A DNA stretch of 64,000 bases from Dactylis glomerata (taxonomy: Eukaryota > Streptophyta > Magnoliopsida > Poales > Poaceae): assembly GCA_007115705.1 (NCBI GenBank), contig QXEO01001565.1, forward strand, positions 2,724,230 to 2,788,229, in the 5' to 3' direction. Positions 32,201 through 40,996 of this stretch are shown one piece after another. The first letter of the stretch is position 1. Every line of letters starts with the position of its first letter. The translations under genes were made by a program, and so were the position numbers. The notes below the pieces were generated by a model. That model was given only the letters and a program-made list of their open reading frames with translations, had not been told where the DNA came from and ran no database searches.

Positions 32201-32950
32201 CCAAGAAAGTTCAAACGAGAATTCCACTTTATTACCTAGGTGAGCTTGTTCACCTGTGTCAAGCAACAACGGAGTATGATCAGACCCTGAACGTGGAAGG
32301 GCTTGCACAGAGGCTAGAGGAAATTTTTGTTCCCATTCCACGCTAACCAAAATTCGATCAAGCTTTTCAAAGGTGGGTGTTTGACGTCTATTGGCCCAAG
32401 TAAATTGACGACCAGAGAGACCTAATTCCCTCAGATCAAGACTATCAATTATCGCATTAAAAATAAACGGCCAACGAGGATTAAAATTATCATTGTTCTT
32501 ATCTTCCTTCCTTCGCAGTATATTAAAATCACCCCCAACTAATAAAGGCAAGGGTTCGTTTTCGCAAATTCTAACTAGCTCAGCCAAGAAATCAGCCTTA
32601 TGCTCATCTTGTGCCGCCCCATACACCGCCACAATGGCCCATTTGAAGTTGTCACTCTTATTTGTTACAAAGAATTTTGCACATCTATCTCCAACAATGA
32701 CATCTTGGACAGAAAGAGTTTCAGCATTGATACCCACTAAAATCCCTCCTGATCTACCCAAAGGAGGAACACAGAACCATTGAATATCAGCTCCCCCAGC
32801 CAGATTATTAAGAAAAGGCCTCGAGAAATTTGATCTCCCAGTTTCTAATATCGCAAGAAAATCTAATTTACGCTCTCTTATCGTGTCCTTCACAAAACGA
32901 TGTTTAGCAAGGTCACCAAAACCATCACTATTCCAGAACTTAATAAACAT
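29279..32950 (-). CDS. LINE ORF2: endonuclease-reverse transcriptase, intact (1223 residues)
   Basis: The frame is uninterrupted from an ATG 12 bases after the ORF1 stop. Residues ~1-225 are the APE-type endonuclease, which nicks target DNA: FLAILETG, LLVGGDFNILRR, KLDRILVS and SGSDHTPLLL. The reverse transcriptase lies at about residues 450-730, with NKAPGPDGFPAEF, LLPKKENAVQIQQYRPI, KGLRQGDPLSPILFN and the catalytic QYADDTIIF. The C-terminal part has the zf-RVT domain, with WFVHRKEILT and a Cys/His cluster CCFCEQNETIDHLFINC. No RNase H is seen. It acts by target-primed reverse transcription in the nucleus. Every hallmark residue I checked is present, so the enzyme could be functional, although the element has lost its 5' end. 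Confidence 0.95.
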   Translation of the reverse strand: MFIKFWNSDGFGDLAKHRFVKDTIRERKLDFLAILETGRSNFSRPFLNNLAGGADIQWFCVPPLGRSGGILVGINAETLSVQDVIVGDRCAKFFVTNKSDNFKWAIVAVYGAAQDEHKADFLAELVRICENEPLPLLVGGDFNILRRKEDKNNDNFNPRWPFIFNAIIDSLDLRELGLSGRQFTWANRRQTPTFEKLDRILVSVEWEQKFPLASVQALPRSGSDHTPLLLDTGEQAHLGNKVEFSFELSWLKIEGFREVVIREWLSIPKVANPILNWQNKICHLRQYLRGWARDMSGKYKKERDRLTHIIDYLEKRSEVADLNENEQEALKRANDEVCSLRRVEESKWAQRAKVKHIQEGGSNTRYFHLIANGKHRRKKIIQLEQDEGTIIGQENLKTYISEYYKSLFGPPEYSNVSLLEEFNSDIPQLSHEENNILIAEFSEKEIFEAIDQMEKNKAPGPDGFPAEFFQNFWGLIKDDLLVMFRSFFNAELPLFRLNYGTIILLPKKENAVQIQQYRPICLLNVVFKIFTKVATNRIALIADKIVRPTQTAFMLGRHILEGVVILHETIHELQRKKMDGVLLKLDFEKAYDKVKWSFLQQTLRIKGFDPKWCDWIKNFVEKGSVGIRVNNDIGQYFQTRKGLRQGDPLSPILFNIIADMLAILIERAKEDGQVDGLIPHLVEGGVSILQYADDTIIFMEHDLQKALNMKLILCIFEQLSGLKINFHKSELFCFGNAKVVQDEYRILFGCEIGSLPFRYLCIPIHFRRLKNGEWKLIEDRFEKKLSSWLGKLLSYGDRLILINSILTSLPMFMLSFFEIPKGVRKRLDFFRSRFFWQCDGHKKKYRLTKWNLICRPKDQGGLGIEVLELKNKCLLSKWLFKLINEDGVWQQILHNKYLHSKTLSQVNSRPADSPFWKGLMKVKEEFFARGSFTLGNGASIRFWEDTWLDGMTLAAQYPSLYSVVRHKDQTVAQVLASAPLNIEFRRSLLGARWNRWLHLLHRLIDVQLENHDDGFRWRLTQTGVFTVKSMYIDLLNDNTVYLHKYLWKMKVPLKTKIFMWFVHRKEILTKDNLAKRSWPGSSKCCFCEQNETIDHLFINCPFAKIIWQIVYMAFNITPPRNIAHLFGAWLNGIFKSEKRNIRVGVCAILTAIWHVRNDFIFNKTCFPTFLQIIPLTVHWIHMWSYLQPAEQRQDMDIGCNRLETVARDIYSRFGWRFDGRLTC

Positions 32951-32962
32951 GGTGATAAGAAA

Positions 32963-33944
32963 CTACTTCTTCAATCTCGAACTACGGCGAATAACAACAG
33001 GTTTAGCCCGCAATACCTTCTTGCCCTTCCTATGCTTCTTTATCTCAGCCAGAGTGAGATTAAGAATATCTTCTGCCTCCAAGGCAGTCTCCTCATCCTC
33101 CAAATCGGTAGCTAATAATGTTGCCTGGTTTAGTGTGGTGGAGACTAAATCAAGCTGAGCATCCGTTTTTTCATCAATATTTTTAGACAGCATTATCATT
33201 GCTCTATTAGCATCAGAACGTTTAATTTCATCGATGGTATTAGACACCTCGCAATCAGAACTACCCAAAACCACCCCAAGCTTCAAAGTTCTAGTAACAA
33301 TATCATCATGCGAAATAGAATGTAGAAAAAACTTTGAGTGCGCATTAGTACCTTGAAAAGAACCAACATTCTTTGCCTCAGCAAGATGCATCGCCCGTTC
33401 CATCTGAGTGTCATCAGCATTATATTGAGCTCTGATTCTCTCGCTCGATCTGATGGATGCATTTGAATTAGGAATCCCCCCAAAAGAAATCAACTCCTCA
33501 TTGGAATACCGGCCTCCGAGAAAAACACCAGTACCTCCAGCCATCCGATCAGTACCATGCACACCACTTGGAGAACAAGGAGGAAAAGACCCAACATCAC
33601 TGCCAGCAGTAGGAGATCCCACGGCAACATGAGTATCCAGGCAAACAGCATCGTGCATCAAAACCACTGAAGAAAGGACAGGCGAGGCAGGCGAGACAGC
33701 ATAACCAGCAGCCGGACACACTGCCGCAGACGGAAAACGTGCCGCGGCAGGTGGAGCAACAACCCGCGCAGAGGCAGCATCAACCGGAGGTGCTGCCACG
33801 GCCGACGTCTCTGCCGCAGCAGCCTCAAGACCAACGACCGTCTGCGAAACAGCAGCACTCCGATCCTTAGGCGCGGCAGAACATCCAGGATAAAAATCTG
33901 CCACGGCAGGAGGTGGCGAACCATCATGAAAAAGTAAAAGTAAA
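32963..33944 (-). pseudogene. LINE ORF1, C-terminal part only
   Basis: The open frame enters from the 5' border of the LINE and ends in RRSSRLKK. The apparent start is a TTG inside the target duplication, so the true N terminus is gone. The first ~150 residues are Ala/Pro-rich and low-complexity. The last ~170 include RSSERIRAQYNADDTQMERA and a basic tail, as in plant LINE ORF1 proteins that bind RNA. No CCHC motif remains. Confidence 0.8.
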
Positions 33945-33958
33945 TCTATACTCAATAC

Positions 33959-34923
33959 TTAAAAAACAGAAAGATATATCTATACTGGATAATTGAAACG
34001 TAAAAGACATAAATTAGCTCGATCTGTATTGAATACAAAATCTGGATGGACATATAACTTATATAAGGTGCAGCCAGTCGACGGAAACTGGGTCAGGATA
34101 CCATCGAAGCATATAGTTGTAGTCTCCAAAAGAGTTTCCTTGGAAAACCGTGAGATGCAAACCAGGCCAGAATCTGCAAATGAGTACGATATATAACCAA
34201 TCCAAAGAGGAAAAAATATACCTGCACGCTATGAGCAAGGATACACAGAAATCCATGAAAATTGATGAACACGAATAGTAGTGAGGAGTCTGACAAGAAC
34301 AAGGAGAAATTGCACGTGGAACCTGAACCTCTGTCATGTTCTTTTTTCCGCCGTGCCTCCTGTGTGCTTCAACTCGCCGCCGTCGTGCCTCCTATGTGCC
34401 ACGGCTCCTCCGCAAATCACCACGCATTGAGTATCCAAGATCCATCATGGCTGCACTAGGAGCAATTCGTGAATTTAGGGGATCCAATGGTATGTAAACG
34501 AGAATTTAAAATCGAATCATTCCTATAGACATCCTCGCTCCGAATCATATACCAATAGGTAGCAAAGAATGGGAGGTCGCTGCGTGAGCCCAGTCACGGG
34601 CGCGGGAGGAACTGCTCGCCAATGAGCAATGGCCGAGCGGCGCCTAAGGGAGAAGGAGGGAGGCGGCTAGGTTTTGGGAGGCGAGGAGCGGGACTGCCGG
34701 GTGCGGGCGTGCGTTCGTGGCCGTGTCGCATGGATTGGTGGGTTTAAAGGATACGTAATGACGGTGCTTAGTGGGCTGGGCTAATAATATCCATTGCTTT
34801 CTGTGTATAGCAAACAACGGAGTAGCCTGCAACATATACATGTGTATCTATGATAAATATTTGCAGCGAATAGTTTAGGCGTTGCTACGTATGTATTGCA
34901 ATAGTAGGGTTCTTGTTGTAGTG
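33959..34923. other. CACTA right arm
   Basis: 965 bp with a GC-rich stretch (about 34340-34720) unlike the AT-rich remainder. Frames are short and broken. It may hold captured host sequence, but I see no recognisable product. Confidence 0.5.
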
Positions 34924-35365
34924 CATGGTGAAGAGAAGTTATTTATTTGTTCAATTATGTTATATTTGTTGGGAGTGTGTCCACTAGTGAAAGTATGATC
35001 CCTAGGCCTTGCTTCCAAGCTTTGCACACCGTTTACTTGTTATTTTGTTACTTGTTTGCTTGCTACCATTTTTATTCCAGATTGTATTTACTACTTATAA
35101 TCATCTATACCACTTGTATTTTACTATCTCTTCGCCGAACTAGTGCACCTATACATCTGACAAGTGTATTGGATGTGTTGGGGACACAAGAGACTTTCTG
35201 TATTGTAATTACAGGGTTGCTTGAGAGGGATAACTTTGACCTCTTCCTCCCTGAGTTCAATAAACCTTGGGTGATCCACTTAAGAGAAACTTGCTGCTGT
35301 TCTACAAACCTCTGCACTTGGAGGCCCAACACTGTCTACAAGAACAGACGTGTGCGTAGACATCA
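34924..35365 (+). repeat. NA2-a second LTR copy (part after CACTA)
   Basis: Collinear with 26277-26726 and ends GTAGACATCA. Confidence 0.9.
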
Positions 35366-35375
35366 AGCTCTTTTC

Positions 35376-35393
35376 TGGTGCCGTTGCCGGGGA
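35376..35393 (+). other. NA2-a inner primer-site copy
   Basis: TGGTGCCGTTGCCGGGGA, tRNA-Asp type with one mismatch (C to T). The gag leader follows. Confidence 0.85.
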
Positions 35394-35504
35394 GGTAAGG
35401 TAAAAGGTACTCGCATCCTCCTGTGTGAGTGCTCAAAGTTATTTCTTTAGATTCTGCAATTATATCTTTTTGTTTCTTGTTTTTATTTTCACTAGTTAGG
35501 CTTA

Positions 35505-36798
35505 ATGGAAAATAAAGAGTTCTTTAGTCTTTTTTCTGAGTTTAGATTTGAAGAGAAAATTTAAAAACCTTTGGAGCTTATTTCGCATAGCAATGTTATT
35601 AGTACGAATGCTTTGAATCCCGTTATTGCTAATGCTATAGAAAAGTCTAAGTTTGGGGAAGCTGGTTTTGTTAAGCATGATATTTTTAGTTCCCCAGCTT
35701 TAGTGGAGAAAGTTTGCTCTGATGATATTTTATCTCCCATAAGTGATGTTTCTAATGATGCTTGTGCTCCTCATCCTTTTAAAATACCTATGAAAATTAT
35801 TGATCGTGCTATGAATAACTGCTATTTAGGAGATTGAACTATCCATCCTGGATTTACTTTTTATACAAGAATTATGCGAGTTGTTCCAGTGTGCAGGTGT
35901 TTCAATGAACCAAGTTAAGAAGAAGCTATTCTCTTTATCACTGAAGGGCAGAGCTGCGGAATGGTATAAAGCACTGAAGGATGGACGACCGGTTGAGTGG
36001 GAGGAAATTGTACCTCTCTTTTATTCTAAATTCTATCCTTCTAGTGAGGTTTATAAAGATAGAAATTACATTTATAATTTTCATCCACATGAGGGAGAAA
36101 GCATTGCCCAAGCGTGGGGAAGATTAAAGTTACTAATGCACAAATATCCTATTCATGATCTTCCCTATAATATTGTTATTAATAATTTTTATGCAAGGCT
36201 TTCAGGATATTACAAGGACTATCTAGATGCATGCTTTGATGGGTCTTTCACAAGCAAGGATGCTGACACCAAGTGGGATCTTCTTGAAACAATTCAAAAC
36301 AATATTGAAGGTTAGGATAGCGACAAAGGTAAAGGATCAGGTATGAATTACGAGTTTGATTGCATTAAGTCTTACGCTGAAACTGCTGATTTTCAAGAGC
36401 TTAGTGCTAAATATGGTCTTGATCCTCAAATTATGGTTGATTGCTTTAAAGCCTTTGCTTCCCATATGAATGTTCCTAAAGGAAATGGGGACGTGTATCA
36501 TGAACCTTTTAAGGACACTTGCATAGAAAGTGATATTGCTATTGATGATTGCAATAAACATGCTCAAACTTCTAAAAGTCCTATTTCTTATAAGCATGTT
36601 AATTTTTGTGGAATACATAGACCTTATGAACAGAGTTACAACAAGGAAGATTATTGCATCACCCACGCAAATGAAGAAACCAGTGTGTGGCTCAAGGATC
36701 TAGATGTGCTTGGTGAAAGGGTTTGTGAGCTTTATCCTTTTCTTTGTGAATTTTGCGGTGAAAAGGGTCACTTTAATTTTCAATGCCCAATTAATTAA
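35505..36798 (+). pseudogene. NA2-a gag with zinc knuckle, broken
   Basis: ATG at 35505 (MENKEFFSLF). The frame is broken by TAA near 35562, TGA at 35835-35837 with a change of frame just after it, and TAG at 36313-36315. The core matches the Athila-1 gag: FKIPMKIIDRAM, KKLFSLSLKGRAAEWY, FYSKFYPSSE and AQAWGRLKLLMHK. The C terminus has CEFCGEKGHFNFQC, a complete C-x2-C-x4-H-x4-C knuckle, followed by TAA. The element once made its own particle protein, or inherited this gag by recombination from an autonomous relative. Confidence 0.85.
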
Positions 36799-37344
36799 AT
36801 GAGTACTGCAGATTTGTATTGTGATGATAAGATTACTTTCAATCAGTATGATGAGCTTACTTTGTTTTTGAATTGTGAAGAGATATCTAGAAAGATTTAT
36901 TTGGTTGATATGAGAGATGCTGATATTAATAGTACCCTCCGCGGTTGCCGTTTCTATTGTGCTAAAGATTGCCTCGCAAATACTTACTTGCAAGATCTTA
37001 TAAAATATGACATTTTGCCAAGCTATGACAGGACTAATAGATGTTTTGATCTTATTAATAGAGAGGAGAAATCCTCCAAAGTTTCTTTTGTTATTTCTGT
37101 CAGCAAACCAGATTATGTGGAGAAGATGCCTTTCTCTCCTAAAGATTATGTGGAGAAGATGCCCTTCAAGTCTCTTCCTCCTAAAGGAGAGAGTAAGAAG
37201 AGTATGAAGAAGAAGAAGAAGAGGAGTAAGAGGCGAGAGGACACGGTATCTTCCCCTAAGCATTATGATCCTGCTATAGATTATGATAATTCTGATTGGG
37301 ATGATGTTCCCATGCCTGTTACCTATGTTAGTGATCATGATTGA
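36799..37344 (+). CDS. NA2-a 181-residue ORF after gag, unknown function
   Basis: The ATG directly follows the gag TAA in the same frame, so this may be read through from gag or may be the former continuation of it. Features: a Cys/Asp-rich first half (RGCRFYCAKDCLAN), a repeated VEKMPF(S/K) segment near residues 115-130, and a strongly basic run KKSMKKKKKRSKRRE near residue 140 that could bind nucleic acid or act as a nuclear signal. It ends VSDHD at a TGA where NA2-b keeps TGG and continues. No protease, RT or integrase motif. The stop also marks the recombination point that removed downstream coding sequence. Confidence 0.6.
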   Translation: MSTADLYCDDKITFNQYDELTLFLNCEEISRKIYLVDMRDADINSTLRGCRFYCAKDCLANTYLQDLIKYDILPSYDRTNRCFDLINREEKSSKVSFVISVSKPDYVEKMPFSPKDYVEKMPFKSLPPKGESKKSMKKKKKRSKRREDTVSSPKHYDPAIDYDNSDWDDVPMPVTYVSDHD

Positions 37345-40239
37345 GAAAAGCACTCTTGGGAGATAACCCAATGTTTTAAATTTAGTTCTTTTTCTTTTAT
37401 TTGAGTCTTGAAAGTTATTAATACTATAATAACTGCTCCTTATCCTTTTTATTTCGTTGTTGTGCCAAGAGAAGCCTCTAATTTGAGTGAGCTAAGATTT
37501 GGGGATTTGCTGTCCTGAAACAGTTTTCTGTGCTACACCGTAAAAATTCGTGAAAATTCTCTGTATATCTTCTGAACCTGACATTTCTTGTGCATATGCC
37601 CCAGGTAATACCCAAACTTTCATTAGTTGAACACTTTTTGATTTGAGCAACAGAAAACCCCTCAAAAATTCGATCTTTGTCAGCTGTTCTGTTTTGACAG
37701 ATTTCTGCCACTATTTGTGTTTGCCACTTTATCGCTTTATTTTTGAGTTCTTTTGATCACGAAACTTTTGGGGAAGTTGCTACAGTAGTATATGCTTAAT
37801 AGGTGGTGATTTTAGGTTGAAACCTAAAGCAAAAAAGGGTTGATTCTATGTTATGCTTACACTAATGTTGCTAATAGATTTGTGTTTAGTTTTGTATGAA
37901 GGAAGTTTTCAAGTGTAGGGATTGGAGAATGATGAGATGAGATAAAGAATGGATAAAAGCTCAAGCTTGGGGATTCTCATGCAACCCCCAAGAAATATCC
38001 ATGAGGTACAAGCGTCAAAGCTTGGGGATGCCCCTGAGGCACCCCTTCTTCATCGGCAAAAATCAGGTCACCTTTCAAGACACTATATTTTTATTGCTTC
38101 ATGCACTATGCGTTTTTCTTGGAGCGTCAGTTGCTTTTGTTTTTAGTTTTCTTTAGCTTTGTTTGCTGCAATAAATGGTTAGATCACATCATATTTCTTT
38201 TATAGGAGATGAACTCGCTTTTCATTTGCCAAGAACACTCTAGTTTTCACTCTTATCGTTCAATGAGTGTTCTCTTTTTCTGCTACTGCGTTTAGCTTTC
38301 GATTTTCGCCTTGATTTGTATTGAGATCTTGTTATATATTTTCATCAAGGTGTATTTTTGCCTCTGATCTTTATTGGTTTTCGTCAAAAGAGGTGTTTAT
38401 AAAAAGTTTGAATGGTGTTGGAAAAGAGAAAAAGCTTTATGCAAAAAAGTGGTACAAGAAGGAGCTTGTGTAGACTGCGGCTTAGGCTTTTGCATATCGT
38501 GCTTGATGTCTTTTTGATAGTATGCTTAGAGATTTTTGCTGTAGCATGACTTGTCTCAAATAACTGAGATTGCTTAATGAGCCTTTGAAAAAATCATGCG
38601 TTGTTTTTATCGTTTGGAAGCATTATTTTGGTTTTCTCCTTGATGCTTTATTTGGGTTGAGTTGGCGCATGCTCACACATGTTAGACTCATCCAAAGTCG
38701 CCAATAGCCTCTATGATCATTTAATTTTTGACTTTTGATGCCATCTTATGCTTCTTTTAATGTCGCTTTGTCGCTTTGCATGATTATGGCCATTATTGCT
38801 CTGTTAGTTGGTCGCTCCCAGTCTTTTGCTAGCCCTCGCCTTGTACTGAGTATGAGCTCTACTCGTGCATCCAACTCCTAAAAACCAAGTTTGCCAAAGT
38901 GTCCACCATACATACCTATTAGAAATTTGCTATTCCAAGTAAATTTGACTTACTTTTATTTACTCTTCAAATTAAACTCATACCAGTGTTATGCGAAAAT
39001 TGGTCAGTAAAGCTCTCACGAACCGGAAGGCACACTTTACTTTTTCTTGGTCTTAAAATTTTGACATTGTGGTCTCTTATGTTGAGTTGTTATGCTTACA
39101 AGTTGTAATTGGAGACTAGCCCAGCCATGCCATCATGGGCAAGCTTTCAACATTGCACTTCTTATTTGAGTTGATATCGTGATCTTTTGTTTATGGATGC
39201 CCGCGATGTGAAATGAATTGGGAATCTTGCAGGGATCATGGAGTTTGTATATGTGTTAGGGAAACACCTGGGCCACCAATCTAAGCCATGCATAATTCAT
39301 GGTGGAAATTTGCAGCATACCCATAGTGGACATTCGACGACGCATCTCAAAATAAAAAGCTAAACAAATGGTAAATAAAAGAGATGTCGAGATGTTCATT
39401 GTCTGCTTATCCTGTCATTTTGATGTGGGCTTGTTCCATGTCATCGGGCATGGAGGTACCCCGTTGGCGGTTCTCGATGATACATATATACTTACAATAA
39501 CAAGAGCCTTGCTTGGGACTCTAAGTAAAGTAGCATGAGGTTTGGGTACTCGTATTCACGGGACACGAGGATTTTGACTTATGATTTGTCAAGCATATGC
39601 ATCATAATTGTTCTCGCATTAACTTTAACCATTCAAGATGCTTATGATGGGGGCAATGAGAGCTCAAAGCCGGTAAGTACCCTAATTTTTGAGGTTATAA
39701 AACTTGCAATCACTGCTTCCCTCCGCAAAGGGCCTTTCTTTTACTTTTATGTTGAGTCACCACCTTCTATATTTATGCACCATTAAGAGAGCATAGTTGT
39801 CATTCTGAGTATAATGTGCATTGTCCCAAAGTTTATCATTGATTGATTCATGACTATGGTTTCACTTGTTCTTAAATTACTTGTATCTAGTCACCCTCTT
39901 AAACTTGAAGGTGTCCTATGCATTTATGTTTTGCTCTCCATGAAGGACAAGCTCAAAACCATTTGTATGTTTTTCCTTATGATTTGAACACTCGTTTGAC
40001 TTTCATTGTTTCATTTTCATGATCTTTTGTTTGTGTTCATTTTCATGTTATAACATGGTTGCTAAGTTTCTTATTGTCAAGATTATGTCTTTCATGCCCA
40101 TGTTTTAAGTTCTTTGATCTCAGCACTCAATGCTTTACCTATATGATCAAGATTGTGATGGTGCATGTCACCTCAAAAATTATTTCTTTTGTTATCACTT
40201 ACCTACTCGAGGACGAGCAGGAGTTAAGCTTGGGGGTGC
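37345..40239 (+). other. NA2-a internal non-coding region with module B
   Basis: About 2.9 kb without a supportable gene. Shared with NA1-b throughout; module B is at about 38880-39715. PPT-like motifs are at 37963-37976 (one base pair changed, ...GATTC) and 38018-38031. The true tract is AAGCTTGGGGGTGC at 40226-40239. Confidence 0.85.
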
Positions 40240-40769
40240 TGATACGTCTCAAACGTATCTATAATTTTTGATGCTCCATGCTTGTTTTTACACCATTTGC
40301 CTTGTGTTTTGTTACACTTCGTGGCATTTTTATGTGATTTCCGAAACTAACCTATTGACAAGATGCCACAGTGCCAGTTCCCTATTTTCTGCTGTTTTTG
40401 TGTTTCAGAAAAGCTACACAGGAAATATTCTCAGAATTGGATGAAACAAGTCCCAGAAGTCTTATTTTTCCCAGAAGCTTCCAGAGAACCGAAGAGGAGG
40501 TGGAGTGGGGCCACGAGGGCCCCACACACTAGGGCGGTGCAGCCCAGGCCCTGGCCACACCCCCTATGTGTGAGGAGCCCCTGGCAGCCCCCTGACGACG
40601 CCCCTTTGCCTATATAAAGCCTCGGGACGGAAAACCCTGGGGGAATCAGCAATTTTCCAGAAAGAGTTCCGTAGCTCCACCGCCGCCGACGATGAATTTC
40701 GGGGGACAGAAGTCTCTGTTCTAGCACCCTGCCGGGACGGGAAAGTGCCCCCGGAGCCATCTCCATCGA
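40240..40769 (+). repeat. NA2-a 3' LTR, first 530 bp only
   Basis: Matches 25206-25735 and stops at CCATCGA, where Chromo-1 LTR sequence begins. The missing ~990 bp of LTR, the rest of Athila-1 and part of the Chromo-1 LTR were removed together. Confidence 0.92.
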
Positions 40770-40770
40770 A
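40769..40770. other. Deletion junction joining NA2-a to Chromo-1
   Basis: To the left is NA2 LTR at offset 530; to the right is Chromo-1 LTR 215 bp from its end. Neither the right part of Athila-1 nor the LTR sequence equal to 56185-56944 is present here. Confidence 0.8.
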
Positions 40771-40984
40771 TTTTTGTTTGAAAATTTTTGCAACTTTCTA
40801 ATTTGAGATTTGCTCACATTTTGAAATTGTAAAGAAGCTTACTTTCTGATATTTGAAATATACAGGGAAGGTTTAATTCAGGAAAAAAAACAAAACTTGG
40901 AAAAAGTGCAAATGCAAAGTGATGATATGCATGATTTCATGTGAAGATTTTTATAAAATCTTTCCCTAAAATTGGGATGTTACA
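40770..40984 (-). repeat. Chromo-1 3' LTR, inner end
   Basis: 215 bp ending (minus strand start) TGTAACATCCC. A purine-rich AAGGGGG follows on the internal side (about 40990-40999), as expected for a polypurine tract. Confidence 0.8.
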
Positions 40985-40996
40985 AGTCTAACCCCC

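Larger units (their letters stand above)
29112..33944 (-). mobile_element. L1-like LINE, 5'-truncated, inserted in the CACTA element
   Basis: Minus-strand non-LTR retrotransposon. The 3' end is at 29112, with a short poly(A) (T-run 29113-29119 on plus). A 14-bp target duplication flanks it: TCTATACTGAATAC at 29098-29111 and TCTATACTCAATAC at 33945-33958, one mismatch. It holds ORF2 complete and ORF1 without its start. The 3' UTR near 29130-29180 (ggccccagcctctgcatc) is typical of grass LINEs. Confidence 0.92.
27373..34923. mobile_element. Non-autonomous CACTA transposon carrying a LINE
   Basis: Ends CACTACAAGAAGACCCC on the left and, reverse-complemented, CACTACAACAAGAACCC on the right, flanked by the 3-bp duplication CAT (27370-27372, 34924-34926). 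The intact empty site sits in the neighbouring LTR. The 7551 bp include the 4.8-kb LINE; without it the element is about 2.7 kb. Subterminal GCGTTG(C/G) motifs recur in the first ~200 bp and near the right end. No transposase is visible, so it would need TnpA/TnpD from elsewhere. Orientation cannot be set. Confidence 0.93.
25206..40769 (+). mobile_element. NA2-a: non-autonomous Athila-like element with duplicated 5' LTR and cut 3' LTR
   Basis: The order is: full 5' LTR (25206-26726), primer site, 5'-truncated second LTR (26754-27372 and 34924-35365, split by the CACTA element), second primer site, broken gag, a 181-residue ORF, long non-coding region with module B, polypurine tract, and the first 530 bp of the 3' LTR. 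The LTR family is NA2. Its terminal TG is followed by G (TGGTACG) on the left copy. There is no RT or integrase. It inserted in Athila-1 pol. The right target duplication is lost with the deletion. Confidence 0.9.
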
